Below are positions 55,201 through 60,757 of a DNA stretch of 64,000 nt, one piece after another; position 1 is the first letter of the stretch; each line of letters opens with the position of its first letter. Location of the stretch: positions 122,260,307 to 122,324,306 of the forward strand of contig CM035164.1 in NCBI GenBank assembly GCA_020205615.1. Reading direction: 5' to 3'. This stretch comes from Panax quinquefolius (lineage: Eukaryota; Streptophyta; Magnoliopsida; Apiales; Araliaceae). Position numbers and translations under genes: made by a program. The notes under the pieces are model-generated. The model was not told where the DNA came from and did no database searches. It was given only the letters and a program-made list of their open reading frames with translations.

Positions 55201-58200
55201 TATTTTTGTCGTTTTCTCAATCCGACAATAATTACATTAGGGGTCCACCAATGATTGGTAGTTATACGAATATTCCTCGCTAAACCAATATTTCCAGACC
55301 CAATCGAATATAATATAACCACTTGCATACTTTGCAAAATTTATAAATATTACCCATAACTATAACATTATATCAAATTATTCCATAATATTCAAAATAA
55401 TATTTATAGAAAATTCATCTTTATTTATAAAAAAGCTGGGTCTTACATTTAGTATTATGATTTTAGTATTTTAATGATGTAATTTGAATTTTTGTTGTTT
55501 TGATTAATTAACAAAATAATTTGAATTTTAGTATTTTAGTATTTTTTAATTTGATTTTTTTAGTATTTTAGTATTTTTTTAAATTAGTATTTTAGTATTT
55601 TTTAAAATTAGTATTTGATGTAAATATGTAATGTTTTAAATTTTAGTATTTTGATTAAATGATATAAATATGTTATACAACTTATTTTATTTAATTAGTT
55701 GTTTTGATTAGTTAACAAAATAATTTGAATTTTATTATTTTAAATAAATGATGTAAATATGTTATGCTTTTTTTATTTTGTTAACTAGTATTTTTTGTTT
55801 TGATTAAATGATATATATTGTTTTATTTAGAATATATTTTATATTTAAGCCTGCCACGTCATCACATTTTAACTCCGTTTGTCTTTTGTTAACGGCAGGG
55901 GTATGGATGACCCAAAAATATAACGTTGAGGGTGCAAGTGGGACATTGCGGTAAACATTAGGGGCTTTTTTGACCCTTTGCCCCAAAAATAAATAAGCAT
56001 ATTGATCCACTTGTGCTCTCAAAACTAAAGTGCATATAAGCTATACTTTGAGAGGGAAGAAACACGAATGTAACTATTGAGGATGTATGCTGAAATAACC
56101 CGGGTCAAATCCTAAGTCCAGAACAAATCTCGGTCAAATCTCAAGTCCGAATCGAATCAAATCCATCAAAACAAGGCCTCAAACCACGGGCCCAATAGTA
56201 TCTTCTTGGGTCATCTTAACCCACCACAGGTTTACCCAAAAGTTCAGGACTTGAAGGTACTATTGGTAGTAACTTATTTCCTTATATGCAGACAAATTTT
56301 TACCCTATCTTTCGATGTGGGACTGGGGGGATTTTCTGACGTCCCCGTCAAAACCGATCACACACACGACCCAAAGATTTTTGTCTCTCTAGCCATTGTG
56401 GGATAATACCGGTTGGCTTCGTGTCCCCGCCTTCGGACCTCCATCTCTCCATTGTAGGATAATACCACCAGCATTCGTGTCCCCACCTCCGGTAACCCGA
56501 TTGAATGACCCGACCCGAGCTTTCGAGAATCGACTTTGATACCATATGAAACAACCCGGGTCAAATCCCGAGTCCGGAACAAATCTCAGATCAAATCCCA
56601 AGTCCGAATCGAATCCATCAAAAATAAGGCCTCAAACCACTAGTCCAATAGTATCTTTTTTCGTCTTGGTCAATGCATGTTTTCACCCAAAAGCGCCACG
56701 ACTTTGAAAATCTTATTGGTAGTAATTTATTCTTTATATCTGAAACAAATTTTTCATTTCTTTTGATGTGATCTTTGAGGTGTTATATATGCTTAGATTA
56801 AATAGAATTTATAGCCAAATCAAAACAAAAGATTTCTAAATACAATAAATGAAAACTAATTGTCGGGGTGGGGCATTAATTGTCGGGTAGGGACGAGGGA
56901 GGTTGAAATGAGGTTCAAACCCCAACCTAGGTAGGATCTTTATAAAAAATAATAATAATAATAATATCACTTGATAAAAAAAATATTAGACCAAAAGTAA
57001 TAAAATACCACCCACTTCTACGGTCAGGGTGGGGCTTTAGACAATGAGCCCTTATAGGATATTTAACTTTAATATCTGGAATGCAACATTTACAAATAGA
57101 TGGTCCAACATAAACATATTGTGTCGCTCCAAAGATGCTCTCCCATTAAAGACCAACATTCTGAAACGCACAATGCGATGTTAACTAGTGTCTGATGTAA
57201 GAGAAATTCTCTTCAAAGGGAGAGCCAATATTGGAATGTATTAAGTCTGAATTAGGATGAATGTGTGTGCTTAGAGTGGAATCCATTGGTAGCTACCCAA
57301 TAATCTAGGGGGGCACTCGAGAAATAGTAATCTAGGAGCTGTTCAACAATCCTAAAAGTCAACAGGGGTAAACCAATATGAGCTGTCAACGACTAATAGA
57401 AATTGGCATGTGCACATTTGGTTACGCACGGGTCTGAGGTTCCATAATCATCGAGTACACATCCCTCATAAAAAGTTCTTCGCCTCTTACTGTTTAAGAA
57501 TATGCTTGCGGCTGTTTTTCACCATTTATTGAATGAAAAGCACAACCCTTTTTTATCTTTGATAAGGGTTTTTGCTCTAGTAAATAGTAAAACTCTAACA
57601 ATGGTAACTTCATCCTCTCCCTAAAATGCTTACCATGATACTCTAAATAACAATAGCATCATGCATAATCAGTTTCCTCAACTACCACATTTGACCTTAA
57701 GATTTTTTTTCCATGGATTCTTGTTCAAATAACTTTTAATATTTCAATTGTTAATTAAAAATTTTTAAATTCAACCATGTAAAAGGAAAAAAGATATGTT
57801 AAAACTTTCACACGTAAAGTAAATGTAGAAAAGATACAAAATTAGCAGACTTAACAAACTTGGACTAGGTTGTGAATTGTGAACCACAAATCAGCTTGTG
57901 GTATGAAATAGGTAGACTACTAGGTTCATATATGGTGGGTTAATTCACCTATTTTAGAATTTGAAAGAGTAGAACACATTAAGTTAACATCTATCTTTCA
58001 ATTATTAAAAATATTTTACCGTTCTTGATCATAAATGACATAAGACAAATAAGTTCTCACCAAAAGAGAACTTCAACAATAGTGATAGATATAAACAATT
58101 GGCCTAGATAAAATCCAGTAGAATAGTTACATATTGAATAGCAAAACATCGATAACATGTGTCAGGGAGGATCTTATTAAATTAACTTTTTCCCGATAAC

Positions 58201-60757
58201 TATCATGAATTGTGATTATACACGTTCAACATAGATCAATATTCACATAAATTTACAAGTCTCTCTGCATCGATAACCCAACAGTCCAGATCTTCAGGCC
58301 ATTCGCACATGTTAATCAAAGAATGTATTATTAAAAGTACGAATGGTTAAAAACAACTAAACAAGAGACAAGTGAATAGAGGACCAGATGATAGAGATGG
58401 AACATAAATACATGCCACAAGAAAATACAATAGTAAATAATCAGGAGTTTTTTTCATATATGTCAAAGAAGCTCTAAAGAAAACTCTAAGGAAGACGCCT
58501 TATGTTAATTGTCGAGACCCGAATGAAAATTTGATTCCTCCAGAACATTTCTTTGTTCAGATCTGTTCTTTCTTTTGAGCTTGAATTGCTTTAATCGTCT
58601 TTTATTTGTTTTGTGTGATTATGTGCTTTGTTTCAAACAAGAACCCTTCTTTTTTGCACCTTGAACTGTTCAATGAGTGTTACTCGGCCAAACGAAAAGT
58701 AAAACTGAAAATATGGCAATCAATTGTATGCTTTATACCTTGAATCCCCTAAAAGAGCTAAATAATCACTTTTATAAACTTAATGAAATATATTTCAAAG
58801 TTTCTGTCAATTGCAAGATAACTATAATTATACTCCCTTACTCTGACCCTTCAGGAAATAATCCAGGATTGCTGTCCATAAAATCAACAAGTTGAGCAAA
58901 CAAAAATGCTTCAGCAAGAGAGAAAAGAGTGTCAACGAGTGCATAGTTGGGCCCATCAAACGCATCTTGTATCAAAGAGATTCCATATGTAGCAACTTTA
59001 TCTTCCTTTGACATTTCCTTCAATCCATGATATGCAATTTTGACATATTTATGCCGATCCATCTATGGGATAAATAAGTGAAAACAAAAAGGGAATAGAA
59101 GTTAAAATCGTCAAAAACCGTAAATCTTACAACATAGAAAAATCAAATGACTACCAAACGTATGCTATTGAATTACAAGACACAAACCTTCAATATATTG
59201 CCTCTCTTTTTATCAAGAACTAGGCCTCTGACCATGCAAGTCCAATCAAATGACCACTCTAACAACTACACAAAGAACCAATCTTGTCAAGTATCCTGTT
59301 GGCAAATGTTCCAGAAACTAAGAAAAAATAATCATTAGTAGCATACAACTTTTTGAAAAAGAAAACAAGTAACAAAAAAAATTTACAGTACTATCAAAAA
59401 GTAAAATCTTTTTTATTTTGACATAAAAAGAGGATACAAATTACTTTTTAGAAGGAAAGACACTAAAATTCAAGTTATTTAGTTGAACAAGTGAATAGCG
59501 TTCTGTTTGTGTGTCTGTTTATTTATTTAAATATTGTTAGATTTATAAATACAAACAAAGATATCAAGCTATGTAATTCAAAACCAACTGGCAATGAGAA
59601 GAGTTGGTCCAAGTCATTATATACCAGACATTTTCTCAAGGTATTCAATGTGGGACAATATATATACTATAACACTCCCCCTCACGTGTAACCTGGTGTA
59701 TTGATGGTTGCACGTGTACATAAAGACCCACAAAAGGTAAGCAAACTAGTTACAAGACAAGCCCAAAAGAAATCTAAGAAAACACGGGCAACTAATGGCC
59801 CAGTTAAGAAATGGGTTACTTTGACCCTTAAGAAATGGACTGCAAGTGGGAAAGAATGAAGGCTAAGTTTAAGCTTGTAGATGGAGAGCCCAACAATATA
59901 TATTATGCTAATACTCCCCCTCAAATGCAAATGCAACTTTATGGAGAAGGAGAAATTAAAGTGCATTTGCACTATTAAATTAATTATGAAGGCAATGTGC
60001 GATCATGAAGATTTTTTTTTATTCTTTTTTGCTAATTTTCGCACACACACACGCACCCAAAGAATACTCACACACCCAAAGAATCGAACCCTTGACCTCA
60101 TGGAACCATGAAGCAAGAGTTACCGTTAGGCCAGAACCATACGGCTATCAGGAAGATTTGAAAAGACCTTACACACTTAGAGCTCTGATATCATGTTAAA
60201 TTTATAAAATGGGTCCAAAGTCTGGTATACAAAGATATCAAGCTCTCTAACTCAAAACCAATTGGCAATGAGAAGAGTTGGCCCAAGTTATTATATACAT
60301 TTTCTCAACGTATTCAATGTGGAACAAGATATATACTAATACATAACGCAATGGTCATTATATACTAGACATATTTTTTCAAGGTATTCAATGTGGAACA
60401 AGATATATACTCTAACACATATAATGCAATGGTCAAACATTATTGACATTGTTTCTTTCAAAAATGTAAACAAACCTGTTGAGGGTACCCCAACTCAAAC
60501 ACTAGTTTTTTGACTGTGCCTTCATAAGTAAGAATTTCAAATGTATCAGGCTTATATTGTGCCAGAGTATAATCCATGTCAAACCCAACAGCAACAATAT
60601 TTTTCATATTCAAAGATCTATTGCAGAAAATCTGTTTGCCAAATTCAACTTTATGCCCTCCAACCGGAGATGACCATATACATGGATTCTGAGTTTCATC
60701 ACTGCAAGTACATCTCGATAACTGCGGTATTTCACCACCATTGCAAGACTTGTCCAT
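10488..60757 (-). CDS. HAD-superfamily 5'-nucleotidase (cN-II family), 12 exons found, two missing
   Basis: The gene encodes a cytosolic-type purine 5'-nucleotidase homologue, a family that dephosphorylates IMP/GMP-like nucleotides. Exons, 5' to 3' on the minus strand: 60757-60476, 59265-59188, 59062-58842, 43057-42965, 39599-39516, 38377-38261, 36233-36131, 36037-35984, 34224-34154, 11198-11138, 10784-10722, 10607-10488. They sum to 1,347 nt (448 residues) and every junction is GT-AG and in phase. HAD motif I is DMDYT (D60, D62), motif II is LVTNS (249-253) and the motif III lysine is K294 in SAKPAFF. The exon for motif IV (GDxxxxD, expected after residue 344) was not found between 35984 and 34224, nor was the family's SHQQAQRECHQK-type exon between 11138 and 10784. 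Where relatives have NRANLF this copy has NCANLF. Plant relatives are about 550-590 residues. It may be a decayed copy, an inactive isoform, or harmed by assembly. Confidence 0.88.
10722..10784 (-). CDS. Nucleotidase exon 11
   Basis: The acceptor is TATTTCAG|TTCCAT and the donor CACCAG|GTTGGA. It reads [20 protein letters not shown] plus Q, almost identical to relatives. Confidence 0.92.
10785..11137 (-). other. Intron 10, expected small exon not found
   Basis: In relatives about 20 residues (REKVRLSHQQAQRECHQK-like) lie between KLE and FHKVWGQ. No such block was seen in these 353 bases. Joining exons 10 and 11 directly stays in frame. Confidence 0.55.
11138..11198 (-). CDS. Nucleotidase exon 10
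   Basis: It reads (N)[20 protein letters not shown]. It continues exon 9 in phase across a 22,955-base intron. The acceptor is GGTTCAG|TTCTG and the donor TTGGAG|GTTCGT. Confidence 0.88.
11397..11570 (-). repeat. 3' LTR remnant of the outer element
   Basis: It matches 33544-33720 with small differences and ends ...AAATATCTAG where the gypsy LTR begins. The remaining ~360 bases of this LTR are not found after the gypsy element, so a deletion accompanied or followed that insertion. Confidence 0.65.
11571..14393 (+). repeat. 5' LTR of gypsy element 1
   Basis: It contains three internal tandem-repeat blocks: GAATATTCGTTTGGTCG units (about 11727-11810), TTACTATTCAYGAG units (about 13085-13280) and about 60-base units with GAATATCTTTGGCC and ACGACCGATCGATG (about 13500-13870). 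It ends GGGGTCGCCACA just before the primer-binding site. The short frames inside are not genes. Confidence 0.82.
14394..17476 (+). pseudogene. Remnants of gypsy gag-pol
   Basis: Frames are broken every few hundred bases. Readable pieces in order are a gag core (14790-15300, with ATFMFRGE and EVEFI), a CCHC zinc knuckle [11 protein letters not shown] (about 15628), the RNase H entry [13 protein letters not shown] and [10 protein letters not shown] (about 16620-16765), VVADVLSRR (about 16805), and an integrase C-terminal piece [12 protein letters not shown] (about 17340). It is not expressible as one protein. Confidence 0.8.
17477..20301 (+). repeat. 3' LTR of gypsy element 1
   Basis: It follows the 5' LTR along its length with many single-base changes and small indels, including the same three tandem-repeat blocks (19000-19200 and 19430-19760 for two of them). 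It starts TCAGAAGACC where the 5' copy has TAGTAAGACC, and lacks the terminal GTCGCCACA. Confidence 0.82.
20302..21076 (+). CDS. Unidentified open frame inside the outer element, antisense to it
   Basis: From about 20491 to the stop at 21074-21076 one frame stays open. An ATG lies at 20651; the frame is open upstream from a TTTCTAG site, which resembles a splice acceptor. The product is rich in Pro, Ser, Lys and Glu ([32 protein letters not shown]), has a basic RRRK patch and no domain I recognise. It runs opposite to the inferred direction of the outer element, between its body and its 3' LTR. Some Tat-lineage elements carry such antisense extra frames. Function unknown; it may be a pseudogene. 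Confidence 0.4.
21077..22030. other. Outer element interior without clear genes
   Basis: Short frames only, on both strands. No protease, reverse transcriptase or integrase motif was seen. Confidence 0.4.
22030..22690. repeat. Two-tier tandem repeat in the outer element
   Basis: The first tier (about 22030-22325) has seven copies of a ~43-base unit containing GAAGGGCCCGACAAGGTC. The second tier (about 22325-22690) has nearly four copies of a ~97-base unit that keeps GAAGGGCCCGACAAACTC and adds CTACCATCGAATGGTC and GAGTCCACCC. The second unit seems to have grown from the first. Confidence 0.8.
22803..24666 (-). repeat. 3' LTR of the Copia element
   Basis: It is nearly identical to 30142-32013, with scattered substitutions and small indels. 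The terminal CA has become CG on the sense strand (C at 22803 in place of T). Confidence 0.9.
24667..26940 (-). pseudogene. Copia pol remnants (integrase, RT, RNase H)
   Basis: The frames are disrupted. Recognisable on the minus strand are an integrase C-terminal piece with a [24 protein letters not shown] run and [14 protein letters not shown] (about 25860-26030), the linker [20 protein letters not shown] (about 25660-25730), and a terminal piece with PLTKAYPA close to the polypurine tract (about 24740). No intact domain is present. Confidence 0.8.
26941..27650 (-). pseudogene. Copia gag remnant
   Basis: The minus strand reads [20 protein letters not shown] then [20 protein letters not shown] (27363-27640) and, after frame breaks, [20 protein letters not shown] with a basic tail (26941-27141). 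These are typical blocks of Copia gag. The start codon region near 27650-27700 is unclear. Confidence 0.82.
27862..28182 (-). repeat. Four hairpins with a shared tip and differing stems
   Basis: The tip TTGTGGTGACACAA (plus sense) occurs at 27871-27884, 28058-28071 and 28147-28160; a variant GTGGTGGCAC is at 27979-27988. Each tip sits in a closing stem of unrelated sequence: TATATAG/CTATATA (27862-27868 with 27890-27896), ATTTTGAT/ATCAAAAT (27968-27975 with 27994-28001), AATAT/ATATT (28048-28052 with 28079-28083), and a 14-base stem with one mismatch (28127-28140 with 28169-28182). Confidence 0.8.
28950..29540. repeat. Array of short perfect inverted repeats
   Basis: About ten AAATAAA-(3-5 nt)-TTTATTT palindromes occur, e.g. 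28951-28970, 29119-29150 (14-bp stem, CTCT loop) and 29220-29237. They alternate with ATGGAAT-CCA-ATTCCAT (29087-29103 and 29153-29169) and ATATGAAAT-CTT-ATTTCATAT (29244-29264, with a near copy about 29340-29360). Confidence 0.8.
30128..30141 (-). promoter_or_regulatory. Copia primer-binding site
   Basis: The minus strand reads GTGGCATCAGAGCC directly after the 5' LTR. It differs at one base from the common plant Copia site TGGTATCAGAGCC, which primes with initiator Met-tRNA. Confidence 0.88.
30142..32013 (-). repeat. 5' LTR of the Copia element
   Basis: 1,872 bases with TG...CA ends in sense orientation. Its 3' half also matches 1-1043 in inverted orientation. Short frames within it are not genes. 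Confidence 0.9.
32019..32330 (-). CDS. Unidentified coding-like segment of the outer element
   Basis: On the minus strand a clean frame reads [20 protein letters not shown] then [20 protein letters not shown] and [20 protein letters not shown] before a stop near 32095. Its codon texture looks coding. I do not recognise the domain; it may be part of the outer element's gag or an extra frame. The Copia insertion lies just beyond its end. Confidence 0.35.
32331..32699. other. Outer element interior, no gene recognised
   Basis: Unique-looking internal DNA between the coding-like segment and the 85-base tandem repeat. Nothing identifiable. Confidence 0.35.
32700..33125. repeat. About 85-base tandem repeat, nearly five copies
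   Basis: Each unit contains ACCATAATCC, AGAAGACCAATAGGGCGGAA, TACCCTTCTTGACCAATC and ATGGTCATTGGGTCTTCGC. The TACCCTTC blocks recur every 84-86 bases from about 32740 to 33080. It lies in the 5' leader side of the outer element. Confidence 0.82.
33126..33543 (-). other. Leader of the outer element and its primer-binding site
   Basis: The minus strand after the LTR reads TTGGGCGCTAGAAGGAGGG (33543-33525). No gene was seen down to the tandem repeat. Confidence 0.5.
33544..34079 (-). repeat. 5' LTR of the outer element
   Basis: This is the intact LTR, with TGTT/AACA ends in minus-strand sense. The first 177 bases (plus coordinates) match 11397-11570; the rest of the other copy is missing beyond the gypsy insertion. 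Confidence 0.65.
34154..34224 (-). CDS. Nucleotidase exon 9
   Basis: The acceptor is CTGCGCAG|CAACTT and the donor CTCAA|GTAAGT. It reads [20 protein letters not shown] and WFL, the conserved coiled-coil-like segment after the catalytic core. Confidence 0.9.
34225..35983 (-). other. Intron 8 region, expected motif IV exon not found
   Basis: This is 1,759 bases between exons 8 and 9. I read both strands for a GDHxYGD-like block or the GGxxGHLxxLL and RTMLVVPEL blocks and found none. It contains an AC-rich stretch near 35640-35760 and A-rich runs near 35820. No repeat family was recognised. Confidence 0.6.
35984..36037 (-). CDS. Nucleotidase exon 8
   Basis: This 18-codon exon reads [18 protein letters not shown], bounded by AACTAG| and |GTAAAATT. 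In relatives the next residues are GGNVGHLHKLL and then the motif IV block, which is absent here. Confidence 0.85.
36131..36233 (-). CDS. Nucleotidase exon 7 (motif III lysine)
   Basis: It reads (S)AKPAFFHDN then [20 protein letters not shown] and TPMVK. The Cys before ANLF replaces an Arg that I recall as standard in relatives; a single CGT to TGT change would do this. The donor is GTTAAG|GTTAGT. Confidence 0.91.
36234..38260 (-). other. Nucleotidase intron 6
   Basis: 2,027 bases with GT-AG ends and nothing recognisable. Frames around 37537-37722 (+) show no known domain. Confidence 0.6.
38261..38377 (-). CDS. Nucleotidase exon 6
   Basis: It reads [14 protein letters not shown] then [20 protein letters not shown]. 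The acceptor is TTGCAG|CCTGTG and the donor GGCAG|GTCCTT. The open frame runs on into the flanking intron, which is not coding. Confidence 0.91.
38378..39515 (-). other. Nucleotidase intron 5
   Basis: 1,138 bases. It contains the (AT)23 microsatellite at 39365-39410, followed by a 12-base duplication of TTAACATCTTTT. Confidence 0.65.
39365..39410. repeat. (AT)n microsatellite
   Basis: About 23 perfect AT units in intron 5; likely length-variable. Confidence 0.95.
39516..39599 (-). CDS. Nucleotidase exon 5 (HAD motif II)
   Basis: It reads [19 protein letters not shown] and then AIFLVTN(S), with motif II at the end. The acceptor is TGCCAG|ATACAT and the donor AACAG|GTAATG. Confidence 0.92.
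39600..42964 (-). other. Nucleotidase intron 4
   Basis: 3,365 bases of AT-rich DNA with the compound microsatellite at 40189-40251. No gene or clear mobile element was found. Confidence 0.6.
40189..40251. repeat. Compound (AT)n(AG)n microsatellite
   Basis: About 15 AT units run directly into about 16 AG units. Confidence 0.95.
42965..43057 (-). CDS. Nucleotidase exon 4
   Basis: The acceptor is CTCGCAG|CTATTC and the donor GAAAG|GTACGT. It reads [19 protein letters not shown] and [11 protein letters not shown](R). Confidence 0.92.
45760..48217 (-). repeat. 3' LTR of gypsy element 2
   Basis: It matches 53024-55447. It holds about four copies of a ~58-base unit with GGAACCGGTCCGGTGTAAAA and GGATGTTCCAAC (about 46850-47110). 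In sense orientation it starts TCAGAAGACCC, not TGTAAGACCC as in the 5' copy. Confidence 0.85.
48218..53023 (-). pseudogene. Gypsy gag-pol remnants
   Basis: In sense order on the minus strand: gag (about 52530-52120) with [20 protein letters not shown] and [22 protein letters not shown] knuckle [14 protein letters not shown] (about 51770-51810); protease region (about 51240-51420); RT with [20 protein letters not shown] (about 51040) and [20 protein letters not shown] ... [11 protein letters not shown] (about 50580-50700); RNase H with [17 protein letters not shown] (about 50110); integrase zinc-finger side with [17 protein letters not shown] (about 49460); and a C-terminal [14 protein letters not shown] (about 48330). 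Frames shift repeatedly, so no working polyprotein. Confidence 0.88.
53024..55447 (-). repeat. 5' LTR of gypsy element 2
   Basis: 2,424 bases with the same ~58-base tandem units (about 54110-54370) as the 3' copy. Many small differences between the two suggest an old insertion. Confidence 0.88.
56091..56787 (-). mobile_element. TRIM (miniature LTR element) 1
   Basis: 697 bases with two ~240-base direct repeats (56091 to about 56331, and 56547-56787), both beginning TGAAAYAACCCGGGTCAAATC in plus sense. The minus strand after the right repeat reads TATGGTATCAAAGTC, a Met-tRNA-type primer-binding site. The target duplication TATGC is exact (56086-56090 and 56788-56792). No coding capacity. Confidence 0.85.
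56793..58841. other. Intron 3, 5' part, little recognised
   Basis: AT-rich DNA with an (AAT)n run near 56945. A segment around 56870-56940 with GGTTCAAACCCC resembles a Pol III B box and could be a decayed SINE; evidence is weak. Confidence 0.3.
58842..59062 (-). CDS. Nucleotidase exon 3
   Basis: It begins [13 protein letters not shown] and continues [21 protein letters not shown] to NPGLFPEGS; the donor is TCAGA|GTAAGG. The last two bases join C of exon 4 to make Asp. A 15.8-kb intron follows. Confidence 0.93.
59188..59265 (-). CDS. Nucleotidase exon 2
   Basis: This 26-codon exon is bounded by TTGTAG| and |GTTTGTG. It reads LLEWSFDW and [16 protein letters not shown], a very conserved block that in relatives directly precedes MDRHKYVK. 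Confidence 0.92.
59535..60417 (-). mobile_element. TRIM (miniature LTR element) 2
   Basis: 883 bases in intron 1. The left repeat is 59535-59674 and the right 60194-60417; both start TGTTARATTTATAAA in plus sense and end TAACA. They share ACTGGCAATGAGAAGAGTTGG (or its ATTGG variant). The minus strand after the right repeat reads TGATATCAGAGCTC, a primer-binding site, and GTGAGGGGGAG precedes the left repeat as purine tract. The right repeat carries an extra ~80-base internal duplication. Flanks AATAT and CATAT match at four of five bases. Confidence 0.78.
60476..60757 (-). CDS. Nucleotidase exon 1
   Basis: It starts with MDKSCNGG at 60757 (an in-frame ATG also lies at 60799) and runs through [17 protein letters not shown] and [15 protein letters not shown], the catalytic motif I, to GYPQQ. 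The donor CAACAG|GTTTGT follows 60476. A likely acceptor, AACTAACAG|GAGCC, lies just upstream in the leader. Confidence 0.93.

Larger units (their letters stand above)
45760..55447 (-). mobile_element. Complete Ty3/gypsy element, minus strand
   Basis: The 5' LTR is 53024-55447 and the 3' LTR 45760-48217, each about 2.4 kb. The target duplication TTTAG is exact (45755-45759 and 55448-55452). The sense strand starts TGTAAGACCC and the 5' LTR ends CGTCACA, followed by the primer-binding site ACAGTATCGAGCTA (53023-53010). A purine tract AAGGGAGG precedes the 3' LTR. The interior keeps gag, zinc knuckle, protease, RT, RNase H and integrase blocks in order, all with frame breaks. It sits inside the Mutator-type element. 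Confidence 0.92.
45104..55984. mobile_element. Non-autonomous Mutator-type element, split by a gypsy insertion
   Basis: Its ends are inverted repeats of about 200 bases: left GGGAAAAGGGTCAAAAAAG with CCCCTGATGTTTACC, right (reverse complement) GGGGCAAAGGGTCAAAAAAG with CCCCTAATGTTTACC. They also share the block around ACGTGGCAGGCTTAAATATA. The 9-base target duplication AAAAATAAA is exact (45095-45103 and 55985-55993), as expected for Mutator-like elements. Without the insertion it is about 1.19 kb (45104-45759 plus 55453-55984), very AT-rich inside, with no transposase. Confidence 0.82.
43058..58841 (-). other. Large intron 3 of the nucleotidase
   Basis: 15,784 bases. It holds a Mutator-type element split by a gypsy element, and a TRIM. 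The parts outside these (43058-45094 and 56793-58841) are AT-rich; 43900-44450 has repeated GTATCTAAAATATCTG-like motifs. A GGTTCAAACCC box near 56910 hints weakly at an old SINE. Confidence 0.75.

Noticed and set aside
56348..56601. Overlapping minus-strand frames of about 70 codons
   Set aside because: They lie in the TRIM interior and LTR, which are non-coding.
56870..56940. Possible SINE with a B-box-like GGTTCAAACCC
   Set aside because: No clear A box, ends or target duplication could be seen.
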